From Acholeplasmatales bacterium (GTDB lineage Bacteria > Bacillota_I > Bacilli_A > ML615J-28 > CAG-313): 64,000 nucleotides of DNA. Shown piece by piece: positions 1 through 7,441 of the stretch. Numbering within the stretch: position 1 is the first letter of the stretch; each line of letters opens with the position of its first letter. The DNA lies in contig DPOU01000008.1 in the NCBI GenBank assembly GCA_003539625.1, forward strand, positions 1-64,000, written 5' to 3'. Below the pieces are notes generated by a model, which worked only from the letters and a program-made list of their open reading frames with translations, ran no database searches and was not told where the DNA came from. Position numbers and translations under genes: made by a program.

Positions 1-444
1 GAGATTAAAGTCTTTCTTGATGGCGGCTGGGGTGTAGATGCACTTCTTGGATATCAGTCAAGAAGCCATAACGATATTGATATTTTTGTAGAAAAGAAAG
101 ATTATCAGAATTTTATAGAGATAATACAAGCTAATGGATTTTATGAAATTAAGATGGAATATACAACATTGAATCATACTGTATGGGAAGATGCGAAAAA
201 CAGAATTATTGATTTGCATTGTTTTGAATATACAGGCAAAGGTGAAATTCTTTATGAGGGGGATTGCTTTCCGTTAGAAATTTTTTCAGGTAAAGGAAAA
301 ATTGAGGAGATAGAGGTTTCCTGTATTGAACCATATAGTCAAGTAATGTTCCATCTCGGATACGAGTTTGATGAAAATGATGTACATGATGTGAAGTTAT
401 TGTGTGAGACATTTCATATCGAAGTTCCAAATGAGTATAGATAA
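1..444 (+). CDS. LinA-like nucleotidyltransferase, 5' end cut by window
   Basis: The reading frame is open from base 1, so the N-terminus lies outside the window; 147 codons are present. The start of the visible part reads FLDGGWGVDALLG followed by SRSHNDIDIFV. This is the GGWG...DID nucleotidyltransferase core of lincosamide O-nucleotidyltransferases (LinA/Lnu) and the related aminoglycoside-2''-adenylyltransferase-like family. The C-terminal VMFHLGYEFDENDVHDVK matches the LinA pattern FHSGYDLTETDHFDIK. Such enzymes transfer AMP to a hydroxyl of lincosamides in the cytoplasm. The substrate cannot be fixed from sequence. It lies beside repeat and pseudogene material typical of accessory DNA. 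Confidence 0.8.
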   Translation, partial: EIKVFLDGGWGVDALLGYQSRSHNDIDIFVEKKDYQNFIEIIQANGFYEIKMEYTTLNHTVWEDAKNRIIDLHCFEYTGKGEILYEGDCFPLEIFSGKGKIEEIEVSCIEPYSQVMFHLGYEFDENDVHDVKLLCETFHIEVPNEYR

Positions 445-475
445 CGACAAATTCCAATTTGTCAGTCAGTTTAAC

Positions 476-542
476 TGTACGCATTTTAATTACCTGTACG
501 CATTTTTGATAAGGTGTACGCACTTTTTAAGGGGTGTACGCA
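476..542. repeat. Four TGTACGCA direct repeats, about 20 bp period
   Basis: TGTACGCA occurs at 476, 495, 515 and 535, with centre spacings of 19, 20 and 20 bp and similar T-rich flanks. All copies point the same way and would lie on one face of the helix. Multiple short subterminal repeats of this kind are known at IS21-family ends, and iteron-like protein sites look similar. No transposase or replication gene follows, so this may be a solitary end left by a departed element. Confidence 0.7.
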
Positions 543-675
543 AATTGTATCAAAATAGGTATTTGCACACATAAGAAAAATAGTGGTTTTATACGAAAAG
601 TATCAAGCCTTTTTTGAAAGTAACGTGAATAGAAGCCTTTCGTGTTATTTAAACAAAACTTCGATGCAATTTAAA

Positions 676-704
676 TAGACAAAATGATATATTTTTGATA
701 TAAT
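676..704 (+). promoter_or_regulatory. Probable promoter upstream of small membrane gene
   Basis: TAGACA (676-681) and TATAAT (699-704) are separated by 17 bp. It would drive the frameshifted small gene at 839. Confidence 0.5.
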
Positions 705-838
705 TGTAAAAAAGAACAATGGAAATTCAAAGAAGGCAATCTGAACTGTTTTCTTAGTAGAATACTAAAGAATGATATAGAAAATACAAAGTATATTAAA
801 TCAAAATAATGTTTGTGCATTAAGGAGGATAATGGTTA

Positions 839-1047
839 ATGAAAAAAGCATTAAAAATACTACTAATAGTTGATGCTTGTGTTGCTGTTGCTTTTTTAAT
901 TGGTTATGAAATTAGGGAGGTGTTATTGTTGATGCCTTTTTCAAAAGATTTCTCTTTTGAGTTAACTTGGAACATATTTTTTATGGAATGCAAATTACCA
1001 GCACTCCTTTAGTTATAATTTTCACAATATATTACGTTAAATTTTAA
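839..1047 (+). pseudogene. Small two-helix membrane protein, frameshifted
   Basis: An ATG at 839 follows TAAGGAGG with 10 bp spacing. It opens a 57-codon frame starting MKKALKILLIVDACVAVAFL, a clear membrane segment, which stops at 1012. In the neighbouring frame the sequence continues as YGMQITSTPLVIIFTIYYV, a second membrane-like segment, to a stop at 1045-1047. One extra T in the T6 run near 980 would join the two into one protein of about 69 residues. This is either a real single-base deletion or an assembly error in a homopolymer. The family is not recognised. Confidence 0.55.
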
Positions 1048-1230
1048 ATTAAAAAAATGTAAAAAGTGAATAAAGAGTTTGTTGCTTTTTAGAATATAAC
1101 TGTTGATTGAAAGACGTCTTAGTATTATTTAGAACTATTGTGATTCAAAATGTTTATAATTATTTGAACATTTTTTCTTTAATTTCTAGGTGTAAATTTT
1201 AATAACTGTTGTAAATAAAATCGCAAGTTA

Positions 1231-1281
1231 AAAAAAGGCGTTACATTTTAAAAATATTTTTGAAATTGTAACACTTTTTTT
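1231..1281. terminator. Possible bidirectional terminator hairpin
   Basis: A7GG-C-GTTACA (from 1230) can pair with TGTAAC-A-CTTTTTTT (1267-1281) across a loop of about 20 nt. A runs and T runs flank it on both sides. Apart from this hairpin, nothing gene-like is seen in 1048-1475; that stretch is AT-rich leader of the gene at 1476. Confidence 0.4.
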
Positions 1282-1475
1282 ATTTTTGTGGTATGCTATA
1301 TGTGATATGAATGACTGTACTAATTAAAAGAAACCGATACTTATAAATATAATTTAATTAGAGTTTTAACTAGAGTAAGAAATTACGATAAGAGTCTTTT
1401 ATTAAATCAAAAAAGAGTTAATAAATGAGAAAAGAATACAAAAGTATAGATAAAAGTTTATATAGGAGTTAGAAT

Positions 1476-2486
1476 ATGAACAAAAAAGAGAAAACAAATC
1501 TAATGAAAAATATAGCAGTCGAATGTATTTTGAAATATATTGGAAGTACTAATTCTAAAAAGACGCGAAAAGATATTTTAGATAATGCGACAAAAATTTT
1601 TAATGAAAAATGTAAACAAAGTAAAATAGCAATTGTAAAAAAAACTGAATCAAGAAGTTATATTGGTATGGCATTAAATGATTTACTTATTGATAAAACT
1701 TTGTTTAATAAAAATGGGGTTATTTCTAAAATAGAAGAAGATAAAATTATAGTTGATAAAGCTAAGTGTAGAACAATATTACTTGATTTATTGAAAAAGA
1801 AAGAATATAAAAAAGCAGATCTGTATAAAACTATTATCAAAGAATTAGGAGCAGATAAAACTACAAATAAGCAAGATGACAATGAGATAAAAGAATATAT
1901 AGGAAATTTGCTTTCTTTTTATGTTAATGATTGTACTTTAGAAATTTATGATAATAAGTATCGCATAAAGAATAAAATAAATGAAAAGCATCCCACAAAA
2001 CCTATTTCAGAAACAGAGTTTAAAGAGAAATTTTTAAGCCGTTTACATGAAAATGGTGGTTCATTCTTTGAAAGATTTTTCGCAAATGTCCTAGAAAAAT
2101 ATTTTACACTTACTGGTAGAACGGTATGGGACTGTACTGTTAGTGGTGGATCAAATGATGGTGGTATTGACATCAAGATAAAACTGTCCGATGATCTTGG
2201 TTTTGTTGATGAAATTATGGTACAAGCTAAATGTAGAATCAATTCACAGGTTACTGAAAATGAAATACGTAATTTCTATGGAGCTATGAATGCAATTAAA
2301 GCAAGTAGAGGAATATATGTTACGACATCAACATTTCATCCTAATGCGAACAAATTGTTGCATTCTTTAGATAATTGTGTTGGAATTGATGGTGATGGAG
2401 TATTCAACTTATCAAAGAAAGTACTTTATGGAATGAAAATAACTCATAATGGATATACTTTTGATGAAATGGTATTTGATATATAA
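1476..2486 (+). CDS. Mrr-like (PD-(D/E)xK) endonuclease
   Basis: 336 aa, start after ATAGGAG. The C-terminal third carries a restriction-endonuclease-like core. GGSFFERFFANVLEKY (194-209) is the helix before the active site. The catalytic Asp is D232 in SNDGGIDIK, followed by the Q250-A251-K252 half-motif in VQAKC, then the ASRGIYVTTSTF strand common to Mrr_cat proteins. Residues 1-180 are lysine-rich and helical, probably a DNA-binding part. Mrr-type enzymes cut modified DNA, or act with a separate methylase. No methyltransferase or specificity gene is adjacent, so a stand-alone type IV-like role is the simplest inference. The target is unknown. Confidence 0.75.
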   Translation: MNKKEKTNLMKNIAVECILKYIGSTNSKKTRKDILDNATKIFNEKCKQSKIAIVKKTESRSYIGMALNDLLIDKTLFNKNGVISKIEEDKIIVDKAKCRTILLDLLKKKEYKKADLYKTIIKELGADKTTNKQDDNEIKEYIGNLLSFYVNDCTLEIYDNKYRIKNKINEKHPTKPISETEFKEKFLSRLHENGGSFFERFFANVLEKYFTLTGRTVWDCTVSGGSNDGGIDIKIKLSDDLGFVDEIMVQAKCRINSQVTENEIRNFYGAMNAIKASRGIYVTTSTFHPNANKLLHSLDNCVGIDGDGVFNLSKKVLYGMKITHNGYTFDEMVFDI

Positions 2487-2507
2487 TATGTTCTATAAAA
2501 AAGTAAT

Positions 2508-2539
2508 AAAGATTTTTAGAGGTATCTAGAAGTCTTTTT
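2508..2539 (+). terminator. Terminator after Mrr-like gene
   Basis: A 13-bp stem (2508-2520 with 2525-2537, some G-U pairs), GGTA loop and T-run. Confidence 0.7.
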
Positions 2540-2624
2540 ATTGTTTAAGAAAAATTGATATAAAAATTATACTTTAATTATTGAATCTACTATTTTGAAA
2601 CTTAAATAATAGTTATTAACATAC

Positions 2625-2653
2625 TTGAATAGTCTAACGACGTATGGTAAAAT
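2625..2653 (+). promoter_or_regulatory. Promoter of the acetyltransferase gene
   Basis: TTGAAT and TAAAAT with a 17-bp spacer, ending 24 bp before the start codon at 2678. Confidence 0.5.
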
Positions 2654-2677
2654 AAATACATAGAGAAGAGGCAATAT

Positions 2678-3421
2678 ATGAATTATATAAGGATTACCAA
2701 AGAAAACATTGATAAAGAACATATATGTTGTGCTATGTCAGGTAAGCAAAGCATTACAAAAAAAGAGTGGCTAAAACAACGCTTTGATGAAGGACTTGTA
2801 TTTTATCGTAGTGAAGAGCGCGGTAAATGTTTCATTGAATATATTCCAGCGGAAAATGCTTGGGTGCCTATTATTGCAGAAGGTTATTTATATGTTAACT
2901 GTTTGTGGATTGCAGGTTCAATGAAGGGCCACGGATATTCTAATGACTTATTAAACGAATGTATTCGAGATGCTAAAGCACAAAATAAAAAAGGAATATG
3001 TATTCTTTCTTCAGAAGGTAGAAAAAAAGAATTTTTATCAGATCCTAAATATATGCAACACAAAGGATTCAAGATTGCGGAGACATCCGATTGCGGTATA
3101 AATTTGATGTATTTGCCAATTGTAGAAGGAGTAGAACCTCCAAAATTTAAGGAATGTGCAAAGCATCCAAAAATTGATGAACATTGTTTTGTTATTTACT
3201 ATACTGACCAATGTCCATTTACTTACTATTGGGTACCTCGAGTAGAAGCGGTCGCAAAAGAAAATAACATTCCTTTAAAGACAATTCATATCACAACAAA
3301 AGAAGATGCACAGAATGCACCTTCACCTGTAACAACATATGCATTGTTTAGTAATGGAGATTTTGTTACTCATGGAATTCAATCTGACAAAAAGTTTTTA
3401 GCCCTAGCAGGTATAAAATAA
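2678..3421 (+). CDS. GNAT acetyltransferase with C-terminal YoaP domain
   Basis: 247 aa. Residues about 1-145 form a GNAT fold: NCLWIAGSMKGHGYSNDLL is the acetyl-CoA pyrophosphate-binding loop region, and KYMQHKGFKIAET is the usual C-terminal strand and helix. Residues about 150-247 (KFKECAKHPKIDEHCFVIYY...QCPFTYYWV...) match the YoaP-like domain often fused to these acetyltransferases. Its Cys-containing QCPF segment looks thioredoxin-like. The substrate is unknown. It has its own promoter and is followed 22 bp later by the HicB-like gene, so the two may share a transcript. Confidence 0.8.
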   Translation: MNYIRITKENIDKEHICCAMSGKQSITKKEWLKQRFDEGLVFYRSEERGKCFIEYIPAENAWVPIIAEGYLYVNCLWIAGSMKGHGYSNDLLNECIRDAKAQNKKGICILSSEGRKKEFLSDPKYMQHKGFKIAETSDCGINLMYLPIVEGVEPPKFKECAKHPKIDEHCFVIYYTDQCPFTYYWVPRVEAVAKENNIPLKTIHITTKEDAQNAPSPVTTYALFSNGDFVTHGIQSDKKFLALAGIK

Positions 3422-3443
3422 GAAACAGTGAGGAAAAGGTAAT

Positions 3444-3698
3444 ATGAAAAATAAATATTGGGTTGTATATATAAATGAAGATGATTCTGACTGGGTTAAT
3501 GTTACATTCCCAGATATTCCAGGATTGAAAAGTTGTGGTGTTGGTATTGATGATGCTAGAAAAATGGCAAAAGAAGCTTTGGAGTATGCAATATCATTAG
3601 ACTTTAATAATTGCAAATCTATAAAAATGAGTGACAAAAGCAAAATAATAGAAGAATATCCCAATGGCTTAATAGAGGTAATGGAAGCAGGAGTATAA
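3444..3698 (+). CDS. HicB-like antitoxin-type protein, no HicA partner
   Basis: 84 aa with the HicB_like partial RNase H fold: YWVVYINEDDSDWVNVTFPDIPGLKSCG, then DARKMAKEALEYAIS. In toxin-antitoxin pairs HicB neutralises the HicA ribonuclease. No HicA-like frame (short, with a conserved catalytic His) is found on either side on either strand. The protein also lacks the C-terminal DNA-binding extension of long HicB proteins. It may be an orphan antitoxin or a HicB-fold protein with another job. Confidence 0.75.
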   Translation: MKNKYWVVYINEDDSDWVNVTFPDIPGLKSCGVGIDDARKMAKEALEYAISLDFNNCKSIKMSDKSKIIEEYPNGLIEVMEAGV

Positions 3699-3702
3699 TA
3701 GA

Positions 3703-3733
3703 GGTTTGATAGACCAACTATCAGGCCTTTTTA
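3703..3733 (+). terminator. Terminator after HicB-like gene
   Basis: GGTTTGATAG (3703-3712) pairs with CTATCAGGCC (3718-3727), then T5. Confidence 0.85.
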
Positions 3734-3749
3734 AATTTAATTTTAACAA

Positions 3750-3778
3750 TTGATTTTATAAAAATACTGTGATATAAT
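3750..3778 (+). promoter_or_regulatory. Promoter of the membrane protein/TetR pair
   Basis: TTGATT, 17-bp spacer, TATAAT. It lies about 114 bp before the start codon at 3892, leaving a long AT-rich leader. Confidence 0.5.
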
Positions 3779-3891
3779 AATTTTGTTAGAATAGTTAATA
3801 TTTCAAATCAACAAAAACTAGAATCTGTGTTGTTCAAATTATATATATGATTATGTTAGAATATTAGTGTGTTGACAAGGAGGTATATAAT

Positions 3892-4247
3892 ATGAACACA
3901 GATAAAATATATGCACAAAATATAGCAAGTGAATATGCACCAAAGGATGATTCAAAAATAGTTGCTTTAAAGAAATTAGACAAAAAAGCAAAACTACCAG
4001 CTGAGATTTTTACTTATAGTTTTGGAATAATTGGAGCTTTAGTATTAGGAGTTGGAATGTGTCTATCAATGAAGATAATTGGTGGTCAATCTACATTAAT
4101 GGAAATACTTGGAATTATTATTGGTTTGATTGGAATTGTAATGGTGGGTGTTAATTATCCAATTTATAAAAAAATGTTAGAAAATGGCAAAAAAAATATG
4201 CTTATGATATTATAAGACTTGCTAAAGAAATATCAGAAGAAGAATAA
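3892..4247 (+). pseudogene. Small two-helix membrane protein, C-terminal frameshift
   Basis: The start at 3892 follows AAGGAGG. The frame encodes a charged N-terminus (about 40 aa), two membrane helices (FTYSFGIIGALVLGVGMCL and MEILGIIIGLIGIVMVGVNY) and then PIYKKMLENGKK. It stops early at 4215 after NMLMIL. Adding one A to the A8 run (4189-4196) restores KKKYAYDIIRLAKEISEEE and a stop at 4245-4247, a plausible conserved-looking tail that fits exactly in front of the TetR ribosome binding site. The protein may only be truncated, or the base may be missing from the assembly. Function unknown; the neighbouring TetR regulator probably shares its operon. Confidence 0.6.
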
Positions 4248-4269
4248 CTTGATAAAAAGGGGCGATAGA

Positions 4270-4863
4270 GTGGATAAATATAAAAGTAAATATCTAAATA
4301 CTGCCCTATGTATGGATGAGGCTTTATTAATACTTTTAGAAAATAAAGAATATGAATATATTACTGTAAAGGAAATATGCCAAAAAGCAGGAGTAAACAG
4401 AAGTACCTTTTATTTACACTACGAAACAATTGATGATTTACTAAAAGAAACTATTGAAATGGTTAATGAGCGCTTTTATAATTCATTTGGTCCAGTAAAA
4501 GATAGTTTTAAAGGAAATTGGAAAGTAAGTAGTAAAAAAGAAGAATTAGTTTTAATTACTCCTAAATACTTATCACCATATCTCAATTTTATAAAAGATA
4601 ATAAGAAATTGTTTAAATTAATGTATAGTAGACCAATACTATTTAATTGTGAAAAAGTATTTAGAAAAATGTGTGACGACATATTTGATCCTATACTTAC
4701 TATATTTTCTGTAGAAGATGATGAAAAAGAATATACTATGCAATATTATATTAAGGGTATTCTAGCAGTCATTATGGAGTGGGTAAATAAAGGTTGTCAA
4801 GATGATATTGAAAAAATAACTAATATTATTATAAAGTGTACATTAACTAAAACAAAAAAATAA
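4270..4863 (+). CDS. TetR/AcrR-family transcriptional regulator
   Basis: The GTG at 4270 is preferred because AAAAGGGG lies just upstream and the restored upstream gene ends at 4247; a TTG at 4219 would add 17 residues with no support. This gives 197 aa. The N-terminal helix-turn-helix is clear: YITVKEICQKAGVNRSTFYL followed by HYETIDDLLKETI. The C-terminal ligand-binding domain is divergent, so the inducer is unknown. It likely represses its own operon, including the small membrane protein before it. Confidence 0.85.
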   Translation: MDKYKSKYLNTALCMDEALLILLENKEYEYITVKEICQKAGVNRSTFYLHYETIDDLLKETIEMVNERFYNSFGPVKDSFKGNWKVSSKKEELVLITPKYLSPYLNFIKDNKKLFKLMYSRPILFNCEKVFRKMCDDIFDPILTIFSVEDDEKEYTMQYYIKGILAVIMEWVNKGCQDDIEKITNIIIKCTLTKTKK

Positions 4864-4872
4864 TATATATTG

Positions 4873-4926
4873 CACCTTTTTAATTAATTCATCAAAAATG
4901 TGATAGAATTAAAAAAAGGTGTTTTT
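4873..4926 (+). terminator. Terminator after TetR gene
   Basis: CACCTTTTT (4873-4881) pairs with AAAAAGGTG (4913-4921) and then T5. It ends just before the tag ribosome binding site, so tag may be expressed by partial read-through. Confidence 0.6.
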
Positions 4927-4940
4927 ATTGGGTGAAAAAT

Positions 4941-5495
4941 ATGACAAGATGTAAATGGTGCAATTTAAACAATAAAATATATGTAACATATCATGATAAA
5001 GAATGGTGCCAAGAAAGATATGATGACCAGTATTTATTTGAAATGTTAATTCTTGAATCTTTTCAAGCTGGTCTTTCTTGGGAATGCATTTTAAACAAAA
5101 GAGAAGCGTTTAGAAAAGCCTATGAACAATTCAATTTAAATAAAGTATGCAATTTTGATGAAGATAAAGTAAAAGAGTTGTTGAATGATGATAGTATAGT
5201 GAGAAATAAACTTAAAGTTATGGCGAGCATTAATAATGCTAGAATATTTAAACAAATAAAAATAGAATATGGATCTTTTTTCAATTATTTAAAGATATTC
5301 ACACATGGCAAACGATACGTAGAAATAAATGAAGTAAGTTCAAAACTATCAGATGATATATCTAATGACTTAAAAAAAAGAGGAATGAAATTTGTGGGAA
5401 CAAAAATCATATATTCGTATTTACAAGCAATTGGAATAATATATTCTCATGATGAAGGTTGTTACTTATATAAAAATAATTTACATATATGTTAA
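4941..5495 (+). CDS. tag: DNA-3-methyladenine glycosylase I
   Basis: 184 aa from the ATG at 4941, which has GGTGA 5 bp upstream; an in-frame GTG at 4932 is less likely. It follows the E. coli Tag pattern throughout: TRCKWC at the start (zinc Cys), YVTYHDKEWC (zinc His), LFEMLILESFQAGLSWECIL with the catalytic-pocket Glu, LKKRGMKFVGTKIIYSYLQA and SHDEGC (C-terminal zinc His and Cys). The enzyme removes 3-methyladenine from alkylated DNA in base-excision repair. Length is normal for the family. Confidence 0.95.
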   Translation: MTRCKWCNLNNKIYVTYHDKEWCQERYDDQYLFEMLILESFQAGLSWECILNKREAFRKAYEQFNLNKVCNFDEDKVKELLNDDSIVRNKLKVMASINNARIFKQIKIEYGSFFNYLKIFTHGKRYVEINEVSSKLSDDISNDLKKRGMKFVGTKIIYSYLQAIGIIYSHDEGCYLYKNNLHIC

Positions 5496-5538
5496 TAAAA
5501 AAGAGATACTAAATAAGTAAAGAAAAGGAAGTGATACA

Positions 5539-6576
5539 TTGACTAAATTAGCATTTTTTGATGCCAAAGAATATGATAAAAATAGTTTTGATATATATGC
5601 AAGACAAAATGATATTGAAATAAAGTATTATGAACCAAGATTAACAATTGATACTGTAAGTCTTGCGAAAGGATATGATGCGGTATGCGTATTTGTTAAC
5701 GATATTGTTAATAAAGAAGTAGTTGAAAAACTAAAAGAATATGGAATAAAAGTTATACTTTTAAGATGCGCTGGTTTTAACAATGTTGATACTAAGGCAT
5801 GTTATGGAGATATTCATGTTTATCGTGTTCCTGCATATTCACCGTATTCGGTTGCTGAACACACAATGGCGTTATTACTTACTTCAATAAGAAGAATTCA
5901 TAAAGCGTATAATAGAACAAGAGAATTTAATTTTTCTTTAAACGGTTTAACTGGTTTTAACCTTTATGGTAAAACGGTTGGTATAATTGGAACAGGTAAA
6001 ATCGGTAGAATATTTGCAGATATATGCAATGGTTTTGGAATGAATGTAATATGTTATGATAAATTTCCTAACAAGGATAGTGGTTTAAAGTATGTTTCGT
6101 TAGAAGAATTATTTAAAGAATCTGATATTATTTCACTACATTGCCCTCTAACTGATGATACTAAATATATTATTAATAAAGATAGCATGGATTTGATGAA
6201 AAAAGGTGTAGTTATTGTTAACACTTCAAGAGGGGCTTTAATTAATACTGAAGATTTAATTGAAAAAATTAAAAGCAAAAAAGTTGGTGCCGCATGTCTT
6301 GATGTATATGAAGAAGAAGGAGATATATTCTTCCAAGATTATTCTGGCCATATTGTTCAAGATGATCAACTTGCAAGACTTATATCAATGCCAAATGTAA
6401 TAGTTACTTCACATCAAGCTTTCTTAACTACTGAAGCGTTAGACAATATAGCTAAAACTTCAATAGAAAATCTTATTAATTTTAATAAAGGTACACCAAT
6501 TAGAGAAAATGAAGTGTGCTATATGTGTAAAAATCAAACAGAATGTAAAAAATTATTAAAAGAAAAATGTTTTTAG
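5539..6576 (+). CDS. D-lactate dehydrogenase (2-hydroxyacid dehydrogenase)
   Basis: 345 aa, TTG start at 5539 with AAGGAAGTGAT upstream. The D-isomer-specific dehydrogenase layout is intact: RCAGFNNVD near residue 80, VPAYSPYSVAEHTMALLL, the NAD-binding GKTVGIIGTGKIGR, the catalytic Arg in NTSRGALI, Glu in LDVYEEEGDIFF and His in TSHQAFLT. The overall pattern is closest to LdhA-type enzymes that reduce pyruvate to D-lactate and regenerate NAD+ in fermentation. The last 22 residues add a Cys-rich tail (CYMC, then Cys after 5 and 7 more residues). psuK follows after 7 bp. Confidence 0.9.
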   Translation: MTKLAFFDAKEYDKNSFDIYARQNDIEIKYYEPRLTIDTVSLAKGYDAVCVFVNDIVNKEVVEKLKEYGIKVILLRCAGFNNVDTKACYGDIHVYRVPAYSPYSVAEHTMALLLTSIRRIHKAYNRTREFNFSLNGLTGFNLYGKTVGIIGTGKIGRIFADICNGFGMNVICYDKFPNKDSGLKYVSLEELFKESDIISLHCPLTDDTKYIINKDSMDLMKKGVVIVNTSRGALINTEDLIEKIKSKKVGAACLDVYEEEGDIFFQDYSGHIVQDDQLARLISMPNVIVTSHQAFLTTEALDNIAKTSIENLINFNKGTPIRENEVCYMCKNQTECKKLLKEKCF

Positions 6577-6583
6577 GTGAATA

Positions 6584-7429
6584 ATGAAAATAATAGTAAT
6601 TGGCTCAATAAACGTAGATTATATAGGAACTACTAAATATGAATTAATGCTTGGAGAATCTCATCCAGGAAGTGTTAGCATTCAAGCTGGTGGGGTTGCA
6701 AGAAACATTGTGGAAAATTTAGCTAGAGTAAAGGAAGATGTTACATTTGTAACAGCGGTTGGAAAAGACTTTTATGGTCAAAAATATAAAAGTGATTTGG
6801 AAGAATTAGGTGTAAAGATAATAATGCCTGAAAAAACTGAACAATATAATTCATCTATATATTTAGCAATAAATGATAAAGAAGGACAAATGGTTTATTC
6901 GGTTGTTAATACTGACATTGTTAGTTTAATAAATAAAGAATATATATCTACTATAATCGATACAATAAACACTTTTGATTATGTTTTAATAGATACTAAC
7001 TTAGACAGTGATACAATAGATTATTTGTTTGAAAGAGTGAATAAACCAATAATATGTGATGCGGTGAGCACAATAAAGGCTGATAAATTAAGAAACCACT
7101 TAGACAAAATAAATATATTAAAGGTAAATGAAAATGAATATTCACACTTGAAATCAGATTTAAATGAAAATATACCTACTAACTTAATAATTACAAATGG
7201 TTCAAAACCAGTGATATACATTACAAAAACATTTACTAAACAATATCAGCCAAAGCAAAAAGAAGATATCAAAAGTACAACTGGTGCAGGTGATTCATTT
7301 GTTGCGGGGGTAATAAGTGGAATACTTGATGGCTTACAAATAGAAGATGGAATCAAACGAGGTCTTGATTTTTCATATCAAACACTAGATGTTACTGGTG
7401 CTGTTAATCCAAATATAAAAAAAGGGTGA
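6584..7429 (+). CDS. psuK: Pseudouridine kinase (PfkB family)
   Basis: 281 aa; AGGTGA overlaps the stop of the dehydrogenase gene. PfkB signature 1 is present as QAGGVARNIVENLARV, in the form characteristic of PsuK (GGVxRNIAENLARLG), and signature 2 as STTGAGDSFVAGVISG with the catalytic Asp. PsuK phosphorylates pseudouridine to pseudouridine 5'-phosphate, which PsuG splits to uracil and ribose 5-phosphate. A psuG gene is in this window at 45.7 kb, supporting the call over ribokinase-like alternatives. It probably shares the transcript of the dehydrogenase. Confidence 0.8.
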   Translation: MKIIVIGSINVDYIGTTKYELMLGESHPGSVSIQAGGVARNIVENLARVKEDVTFVTAVGKDFYGQKYKSDLEELGVKIIMPEKTEQYNSSIYLAINDKEGQMVYSVVNTDIVSLINKEYISTIIDTINTFDYVLIDTNLDSDTIDYLFERVNKPIICDAVSTIKADKLRNHLDKINILKVNENEYSHLKSDLNENIPTNLIITNGSKPVIYITKTFTKQYQPKQKEDIKSTTGAGDSFVAGVISGILDGLQIEDGIKRGLDFSYQTLDVTGAVNPNIKKG

Positions 7430-7441
7430 AAAACCCTTTTT
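7417..7441. terminator. Bidirectional terminator between psuK and lysR
   Basis: A7GGG, loop TGAAAAA containing the psuK stop, CCCTTTTT. The LysR stop codon lies in the other arm, so it serves both convergent genes. Confidence 0.85.

Noticed and set aside
3444..3698. Complete HicAB toxin-antitoxin system
   Set aside because: No HicA-like frame next to the HicB-like gene on either strand.
4219..4269. Extension of the TetR protein to a TTG start
   Set aside because: It overlaps the restored tail of the preceding gene and has no ribosome binding site; GTG at 4270 does.
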